Made by a program: the position numbers and the translations under genes | Shown here: positions 35,703 through 43,554 of the stretch, piece after piece | Layout: every line of letters starts with the position of its first letter | How positions within the stretch are numbered: the stretch's first letter is position 1 | Notes under the pieces: generated by a model | Database searches by the model: none | What the model saw: only the letters and a program-made list of their open reading frames with translations | What the model was told of the DNA's origin: nothing | Source of the DNA: JANQIO01 sp043585095 | GTDB taxonomy: Bacteria > Pseudomonadota > Gammaproteobacteria > Pseudomonadales > Halieaceae | DNA: 64,000 nucleotides | NCBI GenBank assembly: GCA_043585095.1 | Contig: CP121321.1 | Coordinates: 1,426,001-1,490,000, forward strand | Direction of reading: 5' to 3'

Positions 35703-36553
35703 GTACGATTATCAAAACGCGCCATCTGAGTCGGCGCTTCGGCAAAAAAGTCGCTGTCGACGGCCTGTCGCTCGACATCGAGTCGGGAAGTATCACCGGC
35801 CTTATTGGCCCCAACGGGGCGGGCAAAACCACATTCCTGCGGGCACTTTTGGGGCTGGGTTCCTACGATGGTGAGGTCGAAGTTCTCGGCCTGAACCCCA
35901 GCCGTCAACGCAAGCAGCTGCAGGAGCAGGTGTGTTTTATCGCTGATACCGCGGTACTGCCCAGATGGATGCGGGTGTCTCAGGTGCTCGATTACGTATC
36001 GGGAGTCCATCCTCGTTTCAGTCGCGACATGGCGGAGCACTTGCTGTCCCAGACTGAGGTGACGGAAAAACTCAAAGTAAAAGAGCTTTCGAAGGGTATG
36101 ACGGTGCAGCTGCACCTGGCGCTGGTGATGGCTATCGACGCCAAGCTGCTTGTGCTGGACGAGCCTACCCTGGGCCTGGATGTGTTGTTCAGGAAGCAGT
36201 TCTTTGAGCAGCTGCTAAACGATTATTACGACGATGAGCGTACGATCATTATTAGTACGCACCAGGTTGAAGAGGTCGAAAATATTCTTACAGATGCGCT
36301 GTTCCTGCGCGGTGGCGGACTCGTGCTGCATGAGTCCATGGACGCATTGTCAGATCGCTTTTGCGAATTGCACGTGGTGGGCGAGGCAGTGGAGCAAGCG
36401 CAGCAGCATAAGCCGATTAGCGAACGGTCGATCCTCGGAGGCAAGGCGATGATCTTTGAAGGGGTAGACAAGGATAAGTTAGGGCAACTGGGGCAGCTGC
36501 ATACGCCATCGGTTTCCGATCTGTTCGTTGCAAAAATGGGGGCGAATGATTGA
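35699..36553 (+). CDS. ABC transporter ATP-binding protein
   Basis: A 284-residue ATPase. Walker A GPNGAGKTT is at 37-45, the signature is LSKGMTVQLHLAL, Walker B is in KLLVLDEPTLGLD, and the switch His is in IIISTHQVEE. The LSKGM signature matches the YtrB group. With the following permease it forms an exporter, possibly for a peptide, antibiotic or lipid. It overlaps the permease gene by eight bases. Confidence 0.95.
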   Translation: MSTIIKTRHLSRRFGKKVAVDGLSLDIESGSITGLIGPNGAGKTTFLRALLGLGSYDGEVEVLGLNPSRQRKQLQEQVCFIADTAVLPRWMRVSQVLDYVSGVHPRFSRDMAEHLLSQTEVTEKLKVKELSKGMTVQLHLALVMAIDAKLLVLDEPTLGLDVLFRKQFFEQLLNDYYDDERTIIISTHQVEEVENILTDALFLRGGGLVLHESMDALSDRFCELHVVGEAVEQAQQHKPISERSILGGKAMIFEGVDKDKLGQLGQLHTPSVSDLFVAKMGAND

Positions 36554-37658
36554 TATGGCGATGATTCCAAAACACAAGTTTCTTTCCTTGATGGCACGCG
36601 AGCTGCAGGAATACCGTGGCTCGCTGATCATTACGCCCATCGTAATTGGCGCAGCGTTTACCGTGTTGCTGCTGCTGAGCATTGTCTTTGCAGGTCGGCT
36701 GGTTTTATTGGGAGGCGATTTTGCCACCTTGCTCGCCGGCGATACCGCTGGCAAAAGCGTTAGCATCGATCTGTCCATCGGCGATGCTGAGTCCGGCCCC
36801 GATTTTCCTGCGGCCGCAATAGTAGTAGAGGACGTCCTTGGTGGTCCCGTACAGCCGTTGACTGTTACCGAAGCGCCAGAGGCGATTGCCGAGGAAGAGT
36901 GGAACTTTAGCCGGGAGTGGAATTTCTCAGCGCCGCGCCGCACCAGCGAGGCTCGCGCTGGTGCTGAGGAGTTAAAAGAGGCCGAGACCTTAGGTACGGT
37001 GTTTACTGCACTGCACGCCTTGTTTCTGCTGGCGCTGCTTGCGGTGACCGTGAACTATTTGTTGGGTTGTCTTTACGACGACCGAAAGGACCGTAGCATT
37101 TTGTTCTGGAAATCCATGCCGGTATCGGAAGTGGAAGAGGTGTTGGCCAAGCTGGCCGTTGCGGCCATCGCCGCCCCTGCAATCTATCTGTTGGTATCCT
37201 GGGCAACACAGGTGATCCTGACCGGGCTGGCTGCGGTGCTGGTTTGGCGCATGGATAGTTCTCCGACTGACGTGCTGGCAGATGTGAGCTTCGTCGGACT
37301 CGCGCTACAACAGTTTAGTGGCATGCTGGTGTTAATCATGTTCGTCGTGCCGACCTACGCCTGGTTCATGCTGACATCAGCGTTCGCAAGACGCTCGCCC
37401 TTTTTGTTGGCAGTGGCTATTCCGGCCGGACTGATGATCGCCGAACAGCTGCTGTTCGGTACAAAGCACCTCATGTTTATGATCAGCAACCACGTGCCGA
37501 GAATGAACGATAGCAGCGATGCTGCATCGCTGGGTTTCTACGCTCTAGGTCCGGTTTGGTCGAGCCTGGATTATCTCGGCATGGTCCTGGGTTGGGGCGT
37601 GACAGCGATGTTTCTTGCCGGTGCGGTCTGGCTGCGTCGTTACCGTTTCGAGATATGA
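36546..37658 (+). CDS. ABC transporter permease
   Basis: A 370-residue membrane protein with about six spans, the first near residues 25-48 and five clustered in the C-terminal half, separated by a hydrophilic loop rich in Glu/Ala (residues 80-150). The phrase LLGCLYDDRKDRSILFWKSMPVSEVE is typical of ABC-2 type permeases. It starts at ATG 36546, overlapping the ATPase stop, with GGGGGCG upstream. A perfect GC-rich hairpin follows right after its stop. Confidence 0.88.
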   Translation: MIDMAMIPKHKFLSLMARELQEYRGSLIITPIVIGAAFTVLLLLSIVFAGRLVLLGGDFATLLAGDTAGKSVSIDLSIGDAESGPDFPAAAIVVEDVLGGPVQPLTVTEAPEAIAEEEWNFSREWNFSAPRRTSEARAGAEELKEAETLGTVFTALHALFLLALLAVTVNYLLGCLYDDRKDRSILFWKSMPVSEVEEVLAKLAVAAIAAPAIYLLVSWATQVILTGLAAVLVWRMDSSPTDVLADVSFVGLALQQFSGMLVLIMFVVPTYAWFMLTSAFARRSPFLLAVAIPAGLMIAEQLLFGTKHLMFMISNHVPRMNDSSDAASLGFYALGPVWSSLDYLGMVLGWGVTAMFLAGAVWLRRYRFEI

Positions 37659-37662
37659 TGCT

Positions 37663-37688
37663 GGCCGCCCGGCAGGCGCCGGGCGGCC
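37663..37688 (+). terminator. Perfect GC-rich stem-loop after the ABC permease
   Basis: An 11-bp perfect stem (GGCCGCCCGGC with GCCGGGCGGCC) and a 4-nt loop, starting 5 bp after the permease stop. There is no U-run, so it may be a transcript-stabilising hairpin or a Rho-assisted stop rather than a standard intrinsic terminator. Confidence 0.55.
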
Positions 37689-37734
37689 CCCATCTGCATC
37701 CGGCGTGGCAAACACCTGGCGTGGCTATCTACGA

Positions 37735-37789
37735 CATGCCCTATGCCATGCCCTATGCCATTCCCCATGCCATTCCCCATGCCATGCCG
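37735..37789 (+). repeat. 12-bp tandem repeat, about 4.5 copies
   Basis: Units CATGCCCTATGC (37735 and 37747) and CATTCCCCATGC (37759 and 37771), then a partial CATGCCG. Two variants of the unit each occur twice in succession. A minisatellite of this kind may vary by slippage; I see no coding role. Confidence 0.85.
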
Positions 37790-38039
37790 CCGAGCTGCTC
37801 ATACCCGGCGCCGTCCGTGGTAACTATTTAGCCTGATCAAAAATATCAGCTGCGAACGTTATTTGCGGCTATTGAGTCCCTTTCCTACGTCGATAATACT
37901 GTTGCGTTTGCAGCGGTGCATTGCCAATTTGCTCGGCCGTTATCGAGTTTCGCAGTCAGGTTCTTTGCCAAGCGTTACTGCCTGACATAGCTGCCGAACA
38001 TAGCCGCTGAATATAGATGTTATGGACAAAGGATTAAGC

Positions 38040-39659
38040 ATGCCTAAAGCATTCAATCTCGCAGACCTATTTGAACTGGTTGCAGACGCGGTACCCGAGC
38101 GCCAGGCTCTGGTTTGCGGCGACAGCCGCGCCAGCTTCGGCCAGCTGGAAAGCCGAGCCAATCGGTTGGCTCATCATCTCGCCAGCCAGGGCGTTGGCGC
38201 CGGGGATCATGTCGGGCTGTACCTTTACAACTGCAACGAATACGTAGAAAGCATGCTGGCCTGCTGGAAGCTTCGCGCCGTGCCAGTCAACGTAAACTAC
38301 CGCTATGTGGCAGAAGAGCTAACGCATATTTTTGAAAACGCACAGCTGGTCGCCACGGTACATCATCGAGAATTTGCCCCTCTACTGAAAGAGTTGGACG
38401 CGCCTTTGCTGCGTACGCTGGTAACGGTCGACGACGGCAGTGGGGTGGATTTTGACGGAGCGGAATATGAGGCCGCTTTGGCGCAGGCTAGTGACGTTCG
38501 CGACTTCGGTGAGCGCTCGGATGATGACTTGTTCCTGTTGTACACCGGCGGCACTACAGGCCTGCCCAAGGGCGTTATGTGGCCACACCGTGCCTTGTTT
38601 TTCGCGGCGCTGGGTGGAGGTGGCTGGTTTCACCCGGACGGCCCCATCACTGAGCCAGAGCAAATCGCCGGTCGCATTGGTGAAACGCCTATCGTCGGCA
38701 TGGCGCTGGCGCCGCTGATGCACGGCGCCTGCTGGTGGTATACCTGTATTCAAATGTTGGGCGGCAACTGCGTGGTGCTAAGCCCACATCGCTCTCTGGT
38801 AGGTGAACAGGTATGGGATATCGCCGAGCAGGAGAAAGTTAACTCCATGACCATTGTCGGCGATGCGATGGCGGCTCCGCTGCTGGAGGCATTGGACAAC
38901 AATCCGGGGCGCTGGGATCTTTCAGCCATCTTTAACATCGGTTCCGGCGGAGCCGTGTTCTCCGTCTCCAAGCAGGAAGCGTTCAAGCAGCATTTCCCCA
39001 ACTGTTTCATTACCAACTCATTTGGCTCATCTGAAGGTGGCGCCATGGGCTTCGATTCGGGTGAGAAGAAGGGTGAAGACAAGGGCCTGGGCAATGTCGC
39101 CAAGTCAGATTACATGGACGTGATTGGCCAGGCTGAAGACGGCAGCCATTACCACGTTGCGGCGGGGGAGACTGGAATGTTTGCTCGCTCAGGCCACATT
39201 CCCATCGGTTATTACAATGCCCCTGAGAAAACCGCAGAGACCTTTGTCCCGGTAGATGGCACGACCTGGCTACTAACCGGCGACGAAGCGCGGTTGGAAG
39301 AAGATGGCTCAATCACGGTATTCGGCAGAGGCTCCAACTGCATTAATTCCGGTGGAGAGAAGATTTTTCCAGAAGAGGTAGAAGAGGCCTTAAAGTCTCA
39401 CGACGCTATCTACGACTGCCTGGTTGTCGACGTCCCCGACGAGCGCTTTGGCAGCCGTGTGTCAGCGGTAGTCGCGCTGCGCGACGGGCACACGATTACC
39501 CTGGACGATTTGCAGGAAGAAGCACGCAAGCATATCGCTGGATATAAGCTGCCACGGGAGCTGCACTTAGTCGACGAAATACCCAGGGCGCCCAGCGGCA
39601 AACCTGTTTATCCTGAGGCGCGCAAGATGGCGCTGTCGGGCGACTTTCTAGCATCCTGA
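38040..39659 (+). CDS. Acyl-CoA synthetase (AMP-forming)
   Basis: A 539-residue adenylate-forming enzyme. The P-loop-like YTGGTTGLPKGVMW is present, followed by ITNSFGSSEGGAMGFD, the WLLTGDEARLEEDGS motif and the C-terminal lysine in RAPSGKPVYPEARK. It resembles FadD-type ligases in steroid or terpenoid side-chain breakdown and activates an unknown carboxylic acid as its CoA thioester. ATG 38040 is preferred to 38022 since AAAGGA lies 6 bp before it. It is first in a five-gene catabolic run. Confidence 0.92.
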   Translation: MPKAFNLADLFELVADAVPERQALVCGDSRASFGQLESRANRLAHHLASQGVGAGDHVGLYLYNCNEYVESMLACWKLRAVPVNVNYRYVAEELTHIFENAQLVATVHHREFAPLLKELDAPLLRTLVTVDDGSGVDFDGAEYEAALAQASDVRDFGERSDDDLFLLYTGGTTGLPKGVMWPHRALFFAALGGGGWFHPDGPITEPEQIAGRIGETPIVGMALAPLMHGACWWYTCIQMLGGNCVVLSPHRSLVGEQVWDIAEQEKVNSMTIVGDAMAAPLLEALDNNPGRWDLSAIFNIGSGGAVFSVSKQEAFKQHFPNCFITNSFGSSEGGAMGFDSGEKKGEDKGLGNVAKSDYMDVIGQAEDGSHYHVAAGETGMFARSGHIPIGYYNAPEKTAETFVPVDGTTWLLTGDEARLEEDGSITVFGRGSNCINSGGEKIFPEEVEEALKSHDAIYDCLVVDVPDERFGSRVSAVVALRDGHTITLDDLQEEARKHIAGYKLPRELHLVDEIPRAPSGKPVYPEARKMALSGDFLAS

Positions 39660-39669
39660 GGCACCACCT

Positions 39670-40488
39670 ATGACTGAACTGGATATCAGCACAGATAACT
39701 GCATCGTAGAGCAGGACGGCGCAGTGCTCATTGTTACGCTCAATCGCCCTGAGGCAAAAAATGCCTTTACTCCCGCCATGCTGTTGGGCATGTACCGCGC
39801 CTGGCGATTGCTCGATGAAGACGACAGCTTGCGCTGTGCGATTCTGACCGCGAACGGCGATACATTCTGCGCCGGCATGGATCTGAAGGCCGGTGCAGAT
39901 GGTGATCAGGGTGCCAGCGATGAGTTTATGTCGCTTATGGCCGAGGTCCCCAATATTCACTGGCAGGCCCTGTTGCGAGACAACAGGCCCAATAAACCCT
40001 TGTTGCTGGCGGTGGAAGGCTATGCACTTGCCGGGGGTACAGAGATTTTGCAGGGCACGGATATTCGTGTCGCCGCTGATAATGCGATATTCGGTGTGAC
40101 CGAAGTGGCGCGAGGCCTGTATCCCATGTCGGGCTCAACGATTCGCTTGCGGCGTCAGATTCCCTACTGCCTCGCCGCAGAAATGCTATTGGTCGGTGAA
40201 CATATTTCTGCTGACCAGGCCTTGCAATGGGGGCTCGTAAATCGTGTTGTACCGGCGGGCGAGACACTCGCCGAGGCTAGAAAGCTGGCCGACAAAATTT
40301 GCGCCAATGCGCCTTTGGCGGTAGCCGCCGTGACCCGGTCACTCAGAGAGCATCAAGAGTGTATGGATGAAGATGAGGCCATGGTTGCCTCCGATGCGCT
40401 GGCGGGTCCTGTTTTTGGATCAGCGGATGCGAAGGAGGGCATGCGCGCCTTCAAGGAAAAGCGTCCGGCCGTCTTCAAAGGCGAGTAG
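39670..40488 (+). CDS. Enoyl-CoA hydratase/isomerase family protein
   Basis: A 272-residue crotonase-fold protein. Oxyanion-hole segments are ANGDTFCAGMDLKAG and EGYALAGGTEILQGTDIRVA; the second catalytic region (FGVTEVARGLYPMSGST) has Glu at the expected position of the hydratase residue. It lies 10 bp after the acyl-CoA synthetase and probably acts on its product. Hydratase versus isomerase activity cannot be decided from sequence. Confidence 0.9.
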   Translation: MTELDISTDNCIVEQDGAVLIVTLNRPEAKNAFTPAMLLGMYRAWRLLDEDDSLRCAILTANGDTFCAGMDLKAGADGDQGASDEFMSLMAEVPNIHWQALLRDNRPNKPLLLAVEGYALAGGTEILQGTDIRVAADNAIFGVTEVARGLYPMSGSTIRLRRQIPYCLAAEMLLVGEHISADQALQWGLVNRVVPAGETLAEARKLADKICANAPLAVAAVTRSLREHQECMDEDEAMVASDALAGPVFGSADAKEGMRAFKEKRPAVFKGE

Positions 40489-40590
40489 CCCCACTAGGCT
40501 ATAACGCTAGCCTTAATCGAACGTGACGGGCGAGAAGGCCAACATAACAGTCTGCCTCCAGCCCGCGCCAACTGACCAGAGCAAATATCC

Positions 40591-41286
40591 ATGACAGACA
40601 ATGTGAGTGATATTCCCGCAGAAGCATCCACGTTTGCCGACATCGTTGATCGGCGCAAGTCGGTGCGGGCCTTTCGGCCTGACGCCGTTCCGCAAAGCCT
40701 TCTCGATAGCGTCTTTGCCGCTGCACTGCGTGCGCCCTCGAACTGCAATACCCAGCCATGGCAGGTGCATGTCGCGTCGGGTGAACAGCTGGAGACGCTG
40801 CGTCAGCGACTGCCAGATGCCTTCATGAACGGTCAGTTCAGTATGGATTTTCCCTATGATGGGAAGTACGACGGCGTCTATAAAGAGCGTCAGTACGCCG
40901 CGGCGGAAGCGCTTTACAGCGCTATGGGTATCAGCCGTGAGGAGAAGGACAAGCGCAACGTGGCGTTCATGCGCAATTTCACGTTTTTCGATGCACCCCA
41001 TGTCGCCTTTATGTTTCTGCCTGAACCTTTTGGCTTGCGTGAGGCCTGTGACCTCGGCATGTACGCGCAAACGGTGATGCTGTCTATGGTCGCCCACGGT
41101 CTCGGTTGCTGTCCGCAGACGGCCTTGAGCTTTATGGCCGACACCATTCGCGAGACTATGGATATCGATTCCAGCAACAAGCTGCTGTTTGGTATCTCAT
41201 TTGGTTTTGAGGATACAGAGGCGCCGGCAAATCAGTGTCGGACTGATCGTGGCGAACTGCAGGACATTACCCACTTCCATGGCTGA
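40591..41286 (+). CDS. Nitroreductase-family flavoprotein
   Basis: A 231-residue FMN enzyme. FMN-binding RRKSVRAFRPDAVP is at residues 17-30 and SNCNTQPWQVHVASG at about 51-65, and the C-terminal GLGCCPQTALSFM region completes the fold. Nitroreductase-fold enzymes in acyl-CoA clusters may reduce or oxidise ring or enone intermediates rather than nitro groups. It is between two crotonase genes, overlapping the second by eight bases in the chosen start. Confidence 0.88.
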   Translation: MTDNVSDIPAEASTFADIVDRRKSVRAFRPDAVPQSLLDSVFAAALRAPSNCNTQPWQVHVASGEQLETLRQRLPDAFMNGQFSMDFPYDGKYDGVYKERQYAAAEALYSAMGISREEKDKRNVAFMRNFTFFDAPHVAFMFLPEPFGLREACDLGMYAQTVMLSMVAHGLGCCPQTALSFMADTIRETMDIDSSNKLLFGISFGFEDTEAPANQCRTDRGELQDITHFHG

Positions 41287-42037
41287 CTCTATGACTGACC
41301 ATATCCTGATTGAAGACCGAGGCCACGTTCGAGTCGTCACGTTCAATCGCGCTGACAAGAAAAACGCAATCAACAATGAAATGTGGCTGGCTTTAGGCCA
41401 GGCGTTTACCAAGGCGGACTCAGACGATCAGATCCGCTGTCTTGTGCTGACGGGCGCAGGTGGACACTTTTCTGCGGGCGTAGATTTGGCAAGTTTCACT
41501 GACGAGCAGCAGGGCGAGCACCCCTTTGATGCCTGCGCAAAGTCGGTTGCCGGTTTTGGTAAGCCGTGGATCGCGGCGGCAACCGGTGTGGCGGTCGGCG
41601 GCGGCGCAACCATCGTATTTCACGCAGACCTTTGCCTCGTGGGTGAGAGTCTCCGAATGCGATTGCCCTTTGCAGCGTTGGGATTGCCGCCGGAGTTTGC
41701 GTCAAGCTATATGCTGCAAGCAAACATTGGTGCACAGCGCGCCGCTGAGCTTTTCTACACAGCCCAGTGGATCGATGCGGCTACGGCGCTTGAGAGCGGC
41801 ATTGCCGCACGCGTCTACCCAGACGATGAGTTGCTGTCTGCGGCCTTGGCCAAGGCAGACGAAATAGCGCAGTGGCCGGTCAACGCTCTGCGCGAGATAA
41901 AGGCCACCCTGCGCCTGCCGCACAAGGCGCATATTGATGCAGCATTTGTCGCCGAATCTGCGGCGATGGAGCGTCAGGCAGGCTCCCCGGAAAATATCGA
42001 AGCGGTAATGGCGTTAATGAACCGGTCAAAGAAATGA
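41279..42037 (+). CDS. Enoyl-CoA hydratase/isomerase family protein
   Basis: A 252-residue crotonase. Oxyanion segments GAGGHFSAGVDLASF and ATGVAVGGGATIVFHADLCLVG, then a third region (RLPFAALGLPPEFASSYML) where Pro-Pro-Glu supplies a likely catalytic Glu. It is more isomerase-like than the first crotonase of the cluster. Start ATG 41279 overlaps the nitroreductase gene; ATG 41291 is an equally good start. It is coupled to the following VOC gene by ATGA. Confidence 0.88.
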   Translation: MADSMTDHILIEDRGHVRVVTFNRADKKNAINNEMWLALGQAFTKADSDDQIRCLVLTGAGGHFSAGVDLASFTDEQQGEHPFDACAKSVAGFGKPWIAAATGVAVGGGATIVFHADLCLVGESLRMRLPFAALGLPPEFASSYMLQANIGAQRAAELFYTAQWIDAATALESGIAARVYPDDELLSAALAKADEIAQWPVNALREIKATLRLPHKAHIDAAFVAESAAMERQAGSPENIEAVMALMNRSKK

Positions 42038-42402
42038 TCGGCTACGTCATGCTCGGCACTAACCAGCTAGCGGAAGCTTGCAGCTTTTACGATGCGCTGA
42101 TGTCAGAGCTGGGATATGCCCGGGTGCTTGAGGGGGATGCCTTTGTCACCTGGGGTGAATCTCTACTCGAACCCTGCCTGTCCGTTACCGTTCCCCATGA
42201 CGGGCAAAGTGCCAGTGCCGGAAATGGCAATATGTTGGCGCTGCGCATGGAAACAACTGCGCAGGTGGACAGCCTGTATGCCAAAGCGCTGTCTCTGGGG
42301 GCTGCTGATGCGGGTCCGCCAGGACCGAGGGGTAGTGGGTTCTACGCGGGCTATTTTCGCGATCTGGACGGCAACAAGCTTAACGCGTTCGCGATGAGCT
42401 AG
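42034..42402 (+). CDS. VOC-family (glyoxalase-like) protein
   Basis: A 122-residue protein with the glyoxalase/bleomycin-resistance fold: MIGYVMLGTNQLAEACSFYDALMSELGY at the start and YFRDLDGNKLNAFAM at the end, with the final acidic ligand position replaced by Asn-Ala (NKLNAF), so metal binding may be altered. The ATGA overlap ties it to the crotonase gene. Function in the cluster unknown. Confidence 0.85.
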   Translation: MIGYVMLGTNQLAEACSFYDALMSELGYARVLEGDAFVTWGESLLEPCLSVTVPHDGQSASAGNGNMLALRMETTAQVDSLYAKALSLGAADAGPPGPRGSGFYAGYFRDLDGNKLNAFAMS

Positions 42403-42434
42403 AGGGCGTTGCTGGCTGAATGTTTTAGCGTGGT

Positions 42435-43550
42435 TTAGGCTTCCACGAACTCTGTGACTTCCAGTTGAAAGCCGGAAATCGCGTTGAAGCGGATGGGCGA
42501 GGACATCAGGCGCATTTGGCCAACTCCGACTTGCTTTAGAATCTGGCTGCCGGTGCCGATTAGGCGGTAAATGCGGGTGCCGTCCTCAGCAGTGGTTGTT
42601 GCTCGCTGGGCGACATCCGGAAATTGCTGAACGTCCGCGAGTAACTGCTCGGTGCTGTCGTTCTGCGCAATGATCACGATCACGCCACTTCCTTCGTCTG
42701 CAACCCGTTGCATAGCCCGTCGAACATTCCAGCCCTCGTGTCCCTCTGGTAATTCAGTGCCGAGCACATCCCGTAGCGTGCTCAAGGCCTGCACGCGTAC
42801 CAGCGTGGGTTCGTTTGCGGATACATCGCCGCGCACCAGCGCGTAGTGCAGCGTGTTGTCAATCAAGTCAAGGAAGGTGTGCAGCATAAACTCGCCGAAC
42901 TCAGTCTGTATCGCCTTGCGATCTTTCAGTTCCACAGACTGCTCGTGCAGCGCGCGATAGGCGATGAGGTCCGCAATGGTGCCCATTTTCAGGTCGTGCT
43001 TTTCGGCGAAGACTTCAAGCTCTGGGCGTCTGGCCATGGTGCCGTCTTCGTTCATGATCTCGACTATCAGCGCCGCGGGAAGAAAGCCCGCCATGCGCGC
43101 CAGGTCGGTACCCGCTTCGGTGTGGCCTGCACGCCGCAGCACGCCGCCGGGTTTGGAAACCAGCGGGAAAATGTGCCCTGGCTGAATGATGTCTTCGGGC
43201 TGGGCGTCTGCTGCGATCGCCGCGTGCACCGTCGCGGCTCGCTGGACGGAACTGATCCCCGGTCCCTGACGTTGTGCGGCGTCGATGGACACTGTGAAGT
43301 TAGTTTCATGCTGTGAGCGGTTATCCCGGACCATTAGCGGCAGATTCAGTCTGCGCGCCTGTTCCGGCGTGATGGGCATGCAGATCAAGCCGCAGGCTTC
43401 GCTGGCAAAAAAGTTGATAACCTCGGGGGTTACCGCCTCCGCAGCGATGATCAGGTCGCCCTCGTTTTCGCGGTCCTCATCGTCCATGAGGATGACCATC
43501 CGACCTCTGCGGATGTCGTCGACGATGTCAGCAATACTGCTTAAAGCCAC
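42435..43550 (-). CDS. ribB: 3,4-dihydroxy-2-butanone 4-phosphate synthase with decayed GTP cyclohydrolase II domain
   Basis: A 371-residue RibB-type protein of riboflavin synthesis. The N-terminal DHBP synthase is intact (MDDEDRENEGDLIIAAE at about 21-37, FPLVSKPGGVLRRAGHTEAGTDLARMAG and the Glu-rich EIMNEDG). The C-terminal half aligns with RibA but lacks the zinc-binding Cys-x2-Gly-Asp-x8-Cys-x-Cys motif: where it should be, it reads RVQALSTLRDVLGTE. It is thus a RibBX-like hybrid with no GTP cyclohydrolase activity expected. The GTG start 4 bp after the thiolase stop is chosen; earlier in-frame starts would overlap thiolase. Confidence 0.88.
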   Translation of the reverse strand: MALSSIADIVDDIRRGRMVILMDDEDRENEGDLIIAAEAVTPEVINFFASEACGLICMPITPEQARRLNLPLMVRDNRSQHETNFTVSIDAAQRQGPGISSVQRAATVHAAIAADAQPEDIIQPGHIFPLVSKPGGVLRRAGHTEAGTDLARMAGFLPAALIVEIMNEDGTMARRPELEVFAEKHDLKMGTIADLIAYRALHEQSVELKDRKAIQTEFGEFMLHTFLDLIDNTLHYALVRGDVSANEPTLVRVQALSTLRDVLGTELPEGHEGWNVRRAMQRVADEGSGVIVIIAQNDSTEQLLADVQQFPDVAQRATTTAEDGTRIYRLIGTGSQILKQVGVGQMRLMSSPIRFNAISGFQLEVTEFVEA

Positions 43551-43554
43551 GAGC

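Larger units (their letters stand above)
37659..38039 (+). other. Intergenic region with hairpin and 12-bp repeats
   Basis: 381 bp without a convincing gene. It holds a GC-rich inverted repeat (37663-37688), a 12-bp tandem repeat (37735-37789) and an AT-richer part (37820-38039) with GATAATACT near 37890 that could be a -10 region. One frame reads as repeated Met-Pro-Tyr-Ala/His through the 12-bp repeat, but it overlaps the permease gene end and looks noncoding. Confidence 0.6.

Noticed and set aside
37556..37831. Coding frame through the 12-bp repeat (Met-Pro-Tyr-Ala pattern)
   Set aside because: It starts inside the permease gene in another frame, has no RBS and gives a low-complexity peptide.
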